DNA from: Closterium sp. Naga37s-1
Lineage: Eukaryota; Streptophyta; Zygnematophyceae; Desmidiales; Closteriaceae
Assembly (NCBI GenBank): GCA_947471745.1
Contig: CANJKZ010001018.1
Location: 1,172,001 to 1,236,000, forward strand
Length of the DNA stretch: 64,000 nt
Reading direction: 5' to 3'
Shown here piece by piece: positions 32,599-43,700 of the stretch. Below the pieces are notes generated by a model. It saw only the letters and a list, made by a program, of their open reading frames with translations. It was not told the DNA's origin and ran no database searches. Every line of letters starts with the position of its first letter. Position 1 is the stretch's first letter. Both the position numbers and the translations under genes were made by a program.

Positions 32599-33718
32599 TG
32601 ATAGTTTGACTGTTACTTCGTCCTTCCTCTGTTCCATTGCGTGTTTCTCTACCCTCTCCTCCCGAGTCCTCCCTTCCCAACGTTCCTGACCCTGAGTCTG
32701 ACCTTGCTCGTGCTGCTAGTCCTACTGTCACGCGTGTTCTAGCTGCACTTGTCACTGACCCTACTTTTGAGTCTGCCGCTGCACCTGCCTTAGTCACTGA
32801 GCTTGTTGACTTTGCTGTTGCGTGTCGTCTCGACTACTTCGCGAGTCTTGTCACGGAGTCTGAGTCTGACTGTCCTCCGTCCGTCCGGGGTGAGTGTGCC
32901 CTTGGCACGGTCATCCTTGAGAATAGGCAGTTTGAGCTCGAGTGTCTTGCGGCTGCTGTACCTTATCCTGCTGCCATACTACTTGCCCCTGAGGGAGACC
33001 CGTGCTCTTACGCAGAGGCGATCATGGGTCCTTACTCCTCTTAGTGGCAGACAGCCATGGATGCAGAGATGGCATCTTGGAAGTCCACAGGCATTTACGT
33101 CGTCGCGGTTTCCCCACCTGGGGCGAACATAGTCGATGGCATGTGGATTTTCAGGGTGAAGCGACCGCCGGCTCCTCCGCCTGTCTTCAAGGCGCGTTAC
33201 GTTGCACAAGGCTTCAGTCAGCGACAGGGGGTCGACTTCTTCCAGACCTTCTCCCCCACCCCGAAGATGACCACTCTTCGGGTTTTACTGCACGTTGCAG
33301 CACAGCGTGACTACGAGCTCCACTCGCTTAACTCCAGCACAGCTTTCTTGCAGGGCAGCCTTCACGAGGAAATCTGGCTGCGCCGCCCACCGGGCTTCAC
33401 TGGGTCGTTCCTTAGGGTACCCAGTGGAGCCTTCGACGGCCAGTCTACGGTCTCCGTCAGGCACCCCACGAGTGGCACAACACGTAGGACTACACTTGCG
33501 GCTCTTGGGTTTGCTCTTTTGACTGCTGATCCATCGCTATTTCTGCACACCGACTCTTCTCTACCGCCGTTCTACATCCTCGTGTACGTCGACGACTTGG
33601 TCTTTGCTACTGCTGATACTGAGGCACTGGCCCTTGTGAAGGCGGAGCTGCAGAAGAGACTCACCTGCACTGACCTGGGTGAGCTGAGCAGCTATCTTGG
33701 CTTGCAGATCACCTGGTG

Positions 33719-34522
33719 CGGAGAATGCTATTCTACGGGAGAGCTGAATTGCGTGGGGCACACGGTCAGAGTTATGGCAGTGATTCTTGACAGAGTGGTT
33801 GGTTGCCTTAGTAGAATTCAAGCATAGCTTCACCATGGAAAAAGATTGAACAAGATTGTGGTACAAGCAAGGAGAACAAAATAGCAAAGACAAAGAACCC
33901 TGGGGAAACGTTCCGCGACAAGCATGCACCTTCGTCGAGTAAGCAACGACAGGTGAAACGACAATGCAATGTGGTTCTCACCTGACAAAGTTGTTGTTCA
34001 TGTTATACAACGTTCATAGTTGTGCACGTTTTTACTGTTAGTAAGAACGTGTTTCAGGTTCAGTTTCCTTACTGAATCAAATTCTCCTGGGGAGTACAAT
34101 TTCCAAAATTATCTTATTGGTCGAAATTTTATGTTTCACAATTATTCGAAATTCGCGCACATTGCGAACTTCAGAGGCAAGTAATTCTAGTTGACCAGAT
34201 TCGCTCTGCTCAACGATGCGCTCGTCGAGCTCAATTTTGTCGACCAGCAATTTGTCGAAACGCCAATTCTGCCAATTCCGTCGACCAGCAAGGCTCGTCT
34301 TCGACGCCGATTTACTCCCGTCGACGGGCGCCTCCTAAATGGGCACTTTTGTCGAGCAGAAGAAACACTTCTACCTCGACCAATTAATCTTGTCGACAGA
34401 CGACTCGTCGCACACATATAAAAGTCCCCGAAGTCGCCGATGACCACGAAACGAAGCCGTCTGCACACCGTTGTGCTCCGGAAAGCATGGTCTACCTCGA
34501 CCAAGCGAGGGCGGGGCCTTTC
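33719..34522. other. Insertion in copia A RT containing a GTCGAC-rich, TATA-bearing segment
   Basis: Unrelated DNA between two copies of the same RT segment. The first half is AT-rich. 34196-34420 has several GTCGAC/GTCGAG motifs followed by ATATAAAAG (34418-34426), which looks like an LTR promoter. The motif density resembles the 48.8-51.7 kb region, so it may be a solo LTR of that family. Confidence 0.45.
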
Positions 34523-34725
34523 CGCTTCTACATCCTCGTGTACGTCGACGACTTGGTCTTTACTACTGCTGACACTGAGCCACGTGCCCTTGTGAAGGTG
34601 AAGCTGCAGAAGAGACACACCTGCACTGACCTGGGTGAGCTCCGCAGCTGTCTTGGCTTGCAGATCACCTGGGACAGAGCACGGCGCACCATCACTTTGA
34701 CTCAGTCACACTTGGTGCACCAGTT

Positions 34726-35066
34726 GTCAGAATCCCAACCACTAGACCATTGGGATAAAAGGGCTTGTTAAGTATCGGGTCAGTGCGCCCATAACGCCGT
34801 AGGCCAACATGCCTGTAACCCTTCCCTAGGATCGATCGGGGATCACCAGTGGACCTCTGACACCCCTCCGCACTAGGATGCCCGAAGTGCACACACTGGG
34901 ATTCGAACCCGAGACCTTCGCTCTGATACCATGTCAGAATCCCAACCACTAGACCATTGGGATAAAAGGGCTTGTTAAGTAGCGGGTCAGTGTGCCCATA
35001 ACCCCCAGGCCAACATGCCTATAACCCTTCCCTAGGATCAATCGGGGATCACCAGTAGACCTCTGA
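34726..35066 (-). mobile_element. tRNA-derived SINE, dimer, with 8-bp target duplication
   Basis: Two units in tandem, period 207 bp, the second truncated at CCTCTGACA. On the minus strand the head has a good pol III A box (TGGTCTAGTGG, 34956-34946) and B box (GGTTCGAATCC, 34909-34899) about 37 bp apart, as in tRNA genes. Both sides carry CACCAGTT (34718-34725 and 35067-35074), and removing the insert restores the copia reading VHQ/FLQRF. This is a real insertion into copia A. Confidence 0.82.
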
Positions 35067-36308
35067 CACCAGTTCCTTCAGCGCTTTGGCTTCTGGTTCT
35101 CCTCGCCATAGTCCGCTCCTCTGCCTACAGGCCATTCGCTCGCAGCTCCACCTTCGGACGAGTCCGTAGAGCCGAGTGGTCAGTATCCAGAGCTTGTGGG
35201 CTGCCTCATGTACCTGATGACCTGCAGTCGATCAGACCTCGCGTACCCTCTCAGCATCCTGGCGTGCTACGTTGCGCCCGGGAGACACCGACCAGAGCAC
35301 TGGCGGGCTGCACAGAGGGTGTTGCGTTACTTGTGCAGTACATCGGGCATAGGGCTCGTGCTTGGAGGACGGCGCTCAGTTGTACTCACTGGACACTCAG
35401 ACGTTTCTTGGGCAGACGACCAGGCGACTCAGCGGTCGTCACAGGGTTACACTTTTACAAAAAGTCAAAACTCAACAAATCCATTCACAAATGATAACAA
35501 ATTTGGCACGCCCCAAAAAACCGACAATGTACGGCATCCCGAAATTTATTACCAACTCTAAAAAACAAACGCAGTCCGATTTCGTTTCGTGATTGGTCGC
35601 GATTTTGTTTCGTAGCTTCGACAACCAAAACACCTACAATGTACACCCCTTCGAACCCCCTTCAGAAATCAAGGATTTTTGTAATGTAGTCTTGGTTTCG
35701 TTTTTGTTCTCAGCTCCAGTTGTGAGGCTAAGATGTACGCGGGGGCCATGGCTGCACAGGAGTTACGCTGGCTGACCTACCAGCTCACCGACTTGGGTGA
35801 GCGGCCTCGTTCTCCTCCGGTCCTGTACGTCGACAACAAGGTCATGATTGCCTTGTGCCGGGAGCAGAGATTGGAGCATAGAACGAAGCATATCGATCTG
35901 CGTTACTTACTCGCACGAGAGTTGGAGCAGCGTGGTCAGCTTCGCCTTGCTTACGTGGCCTCCTAGGCCAACACTGCTGATAGTTTCACCAAGGCACTTG
36001 TGTCTGGTGATCACCAGCGTTTCTGTACTGCCTTAGGCCTTGTGCCTACTCTGCCTCACTTGCTTACTGCTTGGCTTTGCCTTGTACTGTGATCTTTATA
36101 TATCTATACCTGCATGCTTCTTCTTGCTAGGTTGTGATCATTGTACTGCTTGTGCTCTTTTTAACTCTGTTTGTGACCTGGCCTTGTGGCCTCTTGCTTG
36201 TGCTCGGACTGTGTGGTGACTTTGTGATCCACCCTGAGCTTTGCTTTGATTGCTTCTTTTGGCTGGTCTTGTGACCGCTTGTTGTCCCCCACTTCGCCTA
36301 TGGGGGTG

Positions 36309-36438
36309 TGTCGAAGTATGCACTTATGTTACTGTAGGCTATACTGGGGTAAATTCTAGAGGGGATAACCCATTAGGGTTTCATATTTGTATCTCCTTTA
36401 TTCCTAGTCATTCTCATTCATGAATCATGATTCTAATA
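36309..36438 (+). repeat. 3' LTR related to copia A (about 130 bp)
   Basis: Preceded by a polypurine tract (ATGGGGGTG). Starts TGTCGAAG and ends near TTCTAATA. It shares the GTAGGCTATA-TGG block with the other short LTRs. It is strongly diverged from 18962-19093, so the two may be very old or belong to different insertions. Confidence 0.6.
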
Positions 36439-36459
36439 GTTGTACGGTTTTGGGACTGA

Positions 36460-37330
36460 CCCATTTAGATTTTGCAAGCTCAACAAATCGCTCTACGACA
36501 CTAAACAAGCTGGCAGCAGCATGTTTACAAACACATAATTTCTTTCAGATTTTGACAACCGCGGCATGATCAAGGGACAGGCCCTCAGAAGTCAGACTTT
36601 TTTTCTCTGATTTGGACTTTTTTCTCTGTTATTTCAGATTTTTTTTCCTGTGTACTCTGTTAAAATCAGACTTTTTTGGGCCTCAACTCTGTAACTTTCA
36701 GACTTTTTTTAAGGCTAACTCTGAGAGTTCAGAGTTTTCTAAGAGTGTACTCTGATAATTTAGAGTACAAACGCGTCCTCGACGGGTGATTCGGACTTAC
36801 GGGTCACAGCAGATTCGCACTGTCAACGCAAAATCGCATTGACACAGCAAATCCGAGTCTTACAGCACTAGATTTTCGCCCAATCATAGCAAAATCGCCC
36901 TGACACAACAGATTTGCGCTGTCAGAGTACAACAATCTTCGCCCAATCACAGCAAAATCGCCCTGACATTGCAGATTCGCCCATTCGCACCACAAGATTC
37001 GCCCTGACACATATATTCGCCCTGTCAGAGCATGTTTCGATAGCAGATGAATGAAACATTGAGTACACTTCCCATGAAATATTGAATACATTGATTTTAA
37101 ATGATCAGACTTTTGTTTTAAGACACTCTGAAATTTTCAGCCTTTTTTCTATACCAAGTCTGAGATTTTCAGACTAAAACTGTGTACTAGTCTGACGAAT
37201 CAGACAGGCCAAAAACGAATCTGAGGGCCTGTCAAGGGATGTACCACCTCGACCGTGACAACGCCTTCGTTCACTCATTGTCTACATTGACGACTTGTTG
37301 TACATCGACACAATAGCTTCTATCATGACT
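36460..37330 (+). pseudogene. Copia reverse transcriptase remnant split by a MITE
   Basis: KLNKSLYDTKQAG (36475-36515) is the conserved RT block before the catalytic site. After the MITE, LIVYIDDLLYID (about 37274-37310) is the catalytic motif. Little else is readable. Confidence 0.7.
36580..37231. mobile_element. hAT-like MITE, 652 bp, perfect TIR ends and 8-bp TSD
   Basis: The ends CAGGCCCTCAGA and TCTGAGGGCCTG are exact inverted repeats, flanked by TCAAGGGA on both sides (36572-36579, 37232-37239). The inverted similarity extends inward (GTCAGACTTTTTT / GTCTGACGAATCAGAC). The interior is non-coding and has repeated CGCCCTGACAC / GATTCGC motifs around 36800-37030. CA(G)-starting inverted ends with an 8-bp duplication are the hAT hallmark. 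Confidence 0.88.
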
Positions 37331-37331
37331 T

Positions 37332-37690
37332 ACTTTGAAGGGGAGCTACAAACGGATTCCACGCTTACAACTTAGACCCCTATTCAGAACCTTTGCTACT
37401 CCCATTTGCAAATGTATACTAAAGCCTTTATAAAAACATTGACTTGACTTTCATTTCATTTCGAAATTCAAACGTACAAGGCAAATGGAAATAGATAAGC
37501 ACACACACGAGCACACACAAACACACAGGCACACACACACGTACACACAACTATAGTAGCACACAAATGGCTAACAATCACACATGGTACAACAAGCCAA
37601 CCAGTAATGTGACCTTATTCTAATACACACACAAAATGACTCAGCGAGCTATCAGCCAAGGTGATTCCTGACCTCCAAGCAACCGCATGC
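37332..37690. other. No recognised gene; short (ACAC) stretch
   Basis: AT-rich spacer with ACACACACGAGCACACAC at about 37500-37560. It is likely 3' flank of the minus-strand EGF-like gene. Confidence 0.5.
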
Positions 37691-37779
37691 AGTTGCTCGC
37701 ACCTCCGCCCGTCAATCCCCGGCATCTGATGTCCCTCCTGGCGCTGGAGCAAGTGCTCCCTTGCCCCATGTCTGTTCAG

Positions 37780-40700
37780 CAAGGGTCGTTTGTTCTTTGC
37801 TTGTCCACCGTTCGCTTATCCACCAACCGTTTTGCAGCGTGTGCACGTGTTCTTCTTCTTGTCCATTTGGAACCCCATGTTGCACTGACACTGTGGCGTT
37901 CTTTGCACCAACTTGCACTGGGCATTATCAGGGCAGGCAGGCGATCATACGGCTGCAACATGAAACAGGGGGGATGAGGGAGACGGGAGGAATGGAGGAT
38001 GAGCATAAACTGCAGCTGTGGAACACAGTGAGAATAGTTTGGCACAATAAACTGGACACACAACTCGTTCATGGGTGTAGTTGGGTGGTAGCGAGTGCGG
38101 GAGAGGGGGGCAAGCATAAGGATCATGCGAGCTGCACAAGATTCCAAGAGAGCAGCCTTTGAATCGCAGCCTTTGAAATGCAGCCTCTGAAACAGAGCCT
38201 TTAAATCACAGACTTCAAAACAAGGCCCTCGGTTAGCTCACCAGTGCAGACGCCGCTCGCCTTGGTGTAGCCGGACTTGCACTGGCACATCCCCTGCCCG
38301 TTCTTCACAACGCATTTTGAGTTCCTGTCGCACCTCACTGTGCCCGTCTTGCAAGGGTCGTTAGCTGGCATGGGTAGAGGAGGGAAGCAGCTAGAGAAGC
38401 ATCAGCAGTGTTTCAGAAATTGTTGATCTCTTCAGCTCTTCACCTTTTTTCACTTCTTCACCTCACCAGCCTTTAACCTTTGAAACACAGCCTTTGAAAC
38501 AAAGCCTTTGAAACGCAGCCTTTGAAATAGAGCATTTGAATCACAGACTTCAAAACAAGGCCCTCGGTTAGCTCACCAGTGCAAACGCCGCTCGTCTTGG
38601 TGTAGCCGGCCTTGCACTGGCACATCCCCTGCCCGTTTTTCACAACGCATTTTGAGTTCCAGTCGCACCTAACTGTGCCCGTCTTGCAAGGGTCGTTAGC
38701 TGGCATGGGTAGAGGAGGGAAGCAGCTAGAGAAGCATCAGCAGTGTTTCAGAAATTATTGATCTCTTCAGCTCTTCACCTTTTTCACTTCTTCACCTCAC
38801 CAGCCTTTGAAACACAGCCTTTGAAACGCAGCCTTTGAAACGCAGCCTCTGAAACACAGCCTTTAAATCACAGACTTCAAAACAAGGCCCTCGGTTAGCT
38901 CACCAGTGCAGACGCCGCTCGTCTTGGTGTAGCCGGCCTTGCACTGGCACATCCCCTGCCCGTTCTTCACAACGCATTTTGAGTTCCTGTCGCACCTCAC
39001 TGTGCCCGTCTTGCAAGGTTCGTTAGCTGGCATGGGTAGAGGAGGGAAGCAGCTAGAGAAGCATCAGCAGTGTTTCAGAAATTATTGATCTCTTCAGCTC
39101 TTCACCTTTTTCACTTCGTCACCTCACCAGCCTTTGAAACACAGCCTTTGAAACAAAGCCTTTGAAACACAGCCTTTGAAACACAGCCTTTGAAACGCAG
39201 CCTTTGAAACAGAGCCTTTAAATCACAGACTTCAAAACAAGGCCCTCGGTTAGCTCACCAGTGCAGACGCCGCTCATCTTGGTGTAGCCAGCCTTGCACT
39301 GGCACATCCCCTGCCCGTTCTTCACAACGCATGTTGAGTTCCTGTCGCACTTAAGTGTGCCCGTCTTGCACGGGTCGTTTTCTGGCATGGGTAGAGGAGG
39401 GAAGCAGCTAGAGAAGCATCAGCCTGCCAGTCCAACAAGGATGCTTTTCTCTTTCTGGTTGCATGCAAGAGAGGAGGGACACACAAGATGAAACTTGCAC
39501 TGTGACTCCATGGGCAAACATGCAACAATAGGCCTACCAGGTCTGCGAGTTTCATCTCTACAGCTCTTCTCGGTCTCATTGAAGACGAGGCTCCAGGGGC
39601 ACTGGCACCGGGGCTTGCCGTCCTTCACAACGCACTCAGCATCTCCACAGTCCTTGTGGCACGTGGCTGTTGTGGGCACCACACACAGAGGGACGAACAA
39701 CACGGCTATGTTCATCTTCAGATAAGGTGAAAACGAAGATGGGGAGCTGCCTCACTCTCTCTTGCCCTGTCTCTCTCGTACTGGTGGTGCTTGTCAGTAT
39801 GAGCAAGATCTTATAACTAACGCAGGTTAACGTGCATATGCATGTGCATCTTCAGCTAGGGTGAGGCGAGGATAGCCTTAAACAAAGAGACATGAGATCG
39901 CACTTACTCATCTCGCAGCCAACTGATTTCGGCAAATTCGTCGCTTTGACAGTCCTGAGAGAGGGAAGGGAAGCAGGGAAGAGGGAAGGGTATTCATGAC
40001 GAACAAATACGTCTCTGACAATATGTTTTTCCACGCCATTTTCACCAAAACAGGAAGCAGATTCAGGCGATAGAAATACTTTATTCTTCCCTCTAGTGCT
40101 GGGACAACACCAGACAGAGCCACACATGATGTGGCGTGCAATGCAACACACTCACACACCTTTCTGAGTTGCGGTAGGAACCACCATCCTTTGCAGGACG
40201 CGCAATCGTCAGCCCCGGCTTGTCTGTGCAGCCGGGATTGGTGTGAAACGAAACGCTCTTGCACATGCCGTTGCCTTTTCCGGAAGATTGGAAGGAACTC
40301 CACCCGACGCTGATCCTGGTGTCGCCGCGCAGGCTGAGGCTGGAGGTGAGGTCGGTGCAGACGGTGGTGCCAGAGAGCTGCTCTGCCGGCCCGTTGGTGG
40401 TGAAGTTGACGTTCTCCGCGTAGCTGCGCTGGCGCCCATTCACCTGCGCCTGCAGCTGCAGCTGCACCGTCGTCTGGAGGAAGGGGGCTGAGCAGCCATT
40501 GTGGCCGTTGATGACGGGGGTTTGGTGGCGACAGAGTGGAAGGCAAAGGGAGGGAGCGGGGAGTAAGGAGAAGAAAAGTGCAAGTCCGAGTTCTGTTGGA
40601 ATAGCACGCCGGTTGAAATAGCACTCAGGCAGCAACGCTGCCAGCTGAACTGTGAATGCATCGTCTCCGGTTCACGACTGCAAGACTCAGCAGTGCAGCA

Positions 40701-43700
40701 CTTAGCAGTGCAGCACTCACCACTGCAGCACTCACCATAGCACGTCTGGTCAAATTCGTCGAAGAGCAAACCATGGAAGCACACGCACTCGGGAACGCCA
40801 CCAATCACTTGGCAGACACCACCATTGCTGCCGCAATCCCAGCCAGCACACCGGTCTGCAGAGAAGAGCATGGGTTGTTGCAAGTTGAAGCAAAGAAAGG
40901 CAGTTGAAAGAGGGATTATTCTCTATGTGCAGTCACTCGAAGTCCACCACTCACTTGCTTGCCGACACTCACTGCGGGGACTCGAAATGCTGTGTCTGAA
41001 TATGCGGGGACGGGAAAGACTGTGTCTGAATATGCGGGGACGGGAAAGACTGTGTCTGAATATGCTTACACACATGACTGATAAGACGGGTCTGCAGTGG
41101 GCATGCAGTGTACCTTAACTTCAAATGCAAATGCAAATGCAAATGCCGTGGTGTACAACTCACTAGATCTTTATTCTGATTGTATACAAGAGAGGCGGGC
41201 GGGAGCACAACTAAGACTCTTGCACAAGGGCACTTGCACTACTAGACCTACCAGGATTGGTCTTATCGCAGCTCTTCTGAGCCTCATTGAAGACAGAGCC
41301 CCAGGGGCACTGGCACCGGGGCTTGCCGTCCTTCACAACGCACTCAGCAGCTCCACAGTCCTTGTGACACGTGGCTGTTGTGGGCACCACAACAGGGGTT
41401 CAGACAAGAAGGCAGTGTAAGAATTTTCGGCGGACAGGGCAAACGAGTAGGGGAGTTTCTCACTCTCTTGCCTATCTCTCTCAGAATGAACAAGCTCTCT
41501 AGGAATTTCAACAAGCAGGCCAACGTGCATGCATGTGCATCTTCACCTAAGGTGAGGTGAGGATAACCTCAGAGTTGTGTGCACAAGTTCCAACCTTAAG
41601 AGAGTTTCTCAAACTTATTGACATGTGCTCGCACTTACCGATCTCACAGCCGACCGATCTCGGCAAATCCGTCGCTTTGACAGTCCTGAGAGAGGGAAGG
41701 GTGATCATAAAGAACGTAGATGAGGACAAAACACGATACTCCCACGCCATTCACACTAGAATAGAAAAGCGGATTTGGTAATTGAAATGCTTATTCTTCC
41801 CACTTATGCGCTACGACCACACCAAACAGAGCCACACATGATATGGCATGTCACAAACCTTTCCGTGGTGTGGTAGGAGCGACCATCCTTTGCAGGACGC
41901 GCAATCGTCGGCCCCGGCTCGTCTGTGCAGCCGGGATTGGTGTGAAACGAAACGCTCTTGCACATGCCGTTGCCTTTTCCGGAAGATTGGAAGGAACTCC
42001 ACCCGACGCTGATCCTGGTGTCGCCGCGCAGGCTGAGGCTGGAGGTGAGGTCGGTGCAGACGGTGGTGCCAGAGAGCTGCTCTGCCGGCCCGTTGGTGGT
42101 GAAGTTGACGTTCTCCGCGTAGCTGCGCTGGCACCCATTCACCTGCGCCTGCAGCTGCAGCTGCACCGTCGTCTGGAGGAAGGGGGCTGAGCAGCCATCG
42201 TGGCCGTTGATGACGGGGGTTTGGTGGCGACATAGTGGAAGAGAGAGGGTGGGAGCAGGAGTGAGGAGAAGAAAAGAGCAGCTTCTAATCCTGGAGGAAA
42301 ACCACGCCTGTTGGAATAGCACTCGGAAAGAACGCTGCACTCACCAGTGCAGCACTCACCGTAGCATGACATGTCAAATACGTTGAACACCAAACCATCG
42401 AAGCACACGCACTCGGCAACGCCAATATCATTCACTTCGCAGACACCGCCCTTGCTGCCGCAATCCGAGCCAGCACATGGGTCTGCAGAGAAGAGCATGG
42501 GTTGTTGCAGGAAAATGTAGAGACAGGGAGTTCAAGGATGGAGTTGAAGGAGGGAGTTCAAGGAGGGAGTTGAAGGAGGGAGTTCAAGGAGGGAGTTGAA
42601 GGAGGGAGTTCAAGGAGGGAGTTCAAGGAGGGAGTTCAAGGAGGGAGTTCAAGGAGGAGATTCCTCTCTATGTGCAGTCACCGGCACTCCACCACTCACT
42701 CGCAGGCACTCACTGAGGGGACTGGAACTCTCGAAATGTGAATGGTTGTGCTCACTTTCATACTGCTGACGCCGTTCTCCATAATGTAGCCACACTCGCA
42801 CAACCCCTCTCCATCCACTACAAAGCGCACTCGAAACTTCAGACGAGATTTTGCTAATGACGTCATCCCAGCACTTACCCACAAAAACACCATCGCATGT
42901 GTTGTCAACATCGTTGAAGGTAGAACCGTCCTTGCACTGGCATTCACTACCAGTGCCATCAGCAGTCACAACGCAATCAGCATCGGTCCCACACTTGTTG
43001 CCGCACGCGTCTGCACGGGAAACCATGGATAATTTCAAGGAGATTAGGGAAAAGGAGTTACAAGAGCAGAGATTTCGTTAATGACGCCACACCCACCCAC
43101 ACTCTGGTCCTCGTCCCACATCCCACCCAGCACTTACCCACATCAACACCATCGCATCTATTGTCAACAACGCTGAAAGTAGAACCGTCGTTGCACTTGC
43201 ATACACCGGTGCCAAGATCATTCACAAAGCACTCAGCTTCTGTCCCACACTCCTTGTCGGCACACGCGTACAGGAAGTCATAAGTGTTCAGATGTAGAGT
43301 AGTGAAAAGGGGTTACAAGAGAAGATATTTCGTTAATAACGTCAACACACCCACCCACGCTCCGGCCCCTGCCCACATCCCTGCACGTACCATCGCATGT
43401 ATTGTCACCACCGTTGAAGGTAGAACCGTCCTTGCACTGGCATTCACTACCAGTGCCATCAGCAGTCACAACGCAATCAGCATCGGTCCCACACTTGTTG
43501 CCGCACGCATCGGCATAGGAAACCATGGGTTGTTCCAAGTCAGAGTAGGGAAAAGGGTTAGAAGAGAAGAGATTTTGTTAATGACGTGACACCTGTTATA
43601 GTCACAATCCAAACTCCTTGCTCAAGAACTCTCCCCCTCGATCGGTGCGGATTGCCTTCACTAGCCGGTCTTGTTGCCGCTCCACCATCGGCAACCAATC

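Larger units (their letters stand above)
32605..36308 (+). pseudogene. Copia element A, second half: reverse transcriptase and RNase H (broken, multiply inserted)
   Basis: Starts in the hinge (LRPSSVPLRVSLPSPP) and runs through RT: AEMASWKSTGIY, MWIFRVKRP, KARYVAQGFSQRQGVDFFQ, FYILVYVDDLVFATADTEA. There is a TAG at 33043 where the related element has Gln. 33719-34522 is an insertion, after which about 150 bp of RT are repeated (34523-34672). A SINE dimer splits TQSHLVHQ from FLQRFGF. RNase H follows (GCLMYLMTCSRSDLAYPLS, TGHSDVSWADDQATQRSSQ), with about 55 bp replaced by 250 bp of AT-rich DNA (35455-35708), then YAGAMAAQELRWLTYQL and NTADSFTKAL. It is not functional. Confidence 0.85.

Noticed and set aside
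34726..35066. A functional tRNA gene on the minus strand
   Set aside because: A and B boxes are present but no acceptor stem or cloverleaf closes. The tandem structure and target duplication identify a SINE.
38242..39381. CRISPR-like regular repeats every 330 bp
   Set aside because: The repeated parts are EGF exons with splice sites and the spacers are homologous introns.
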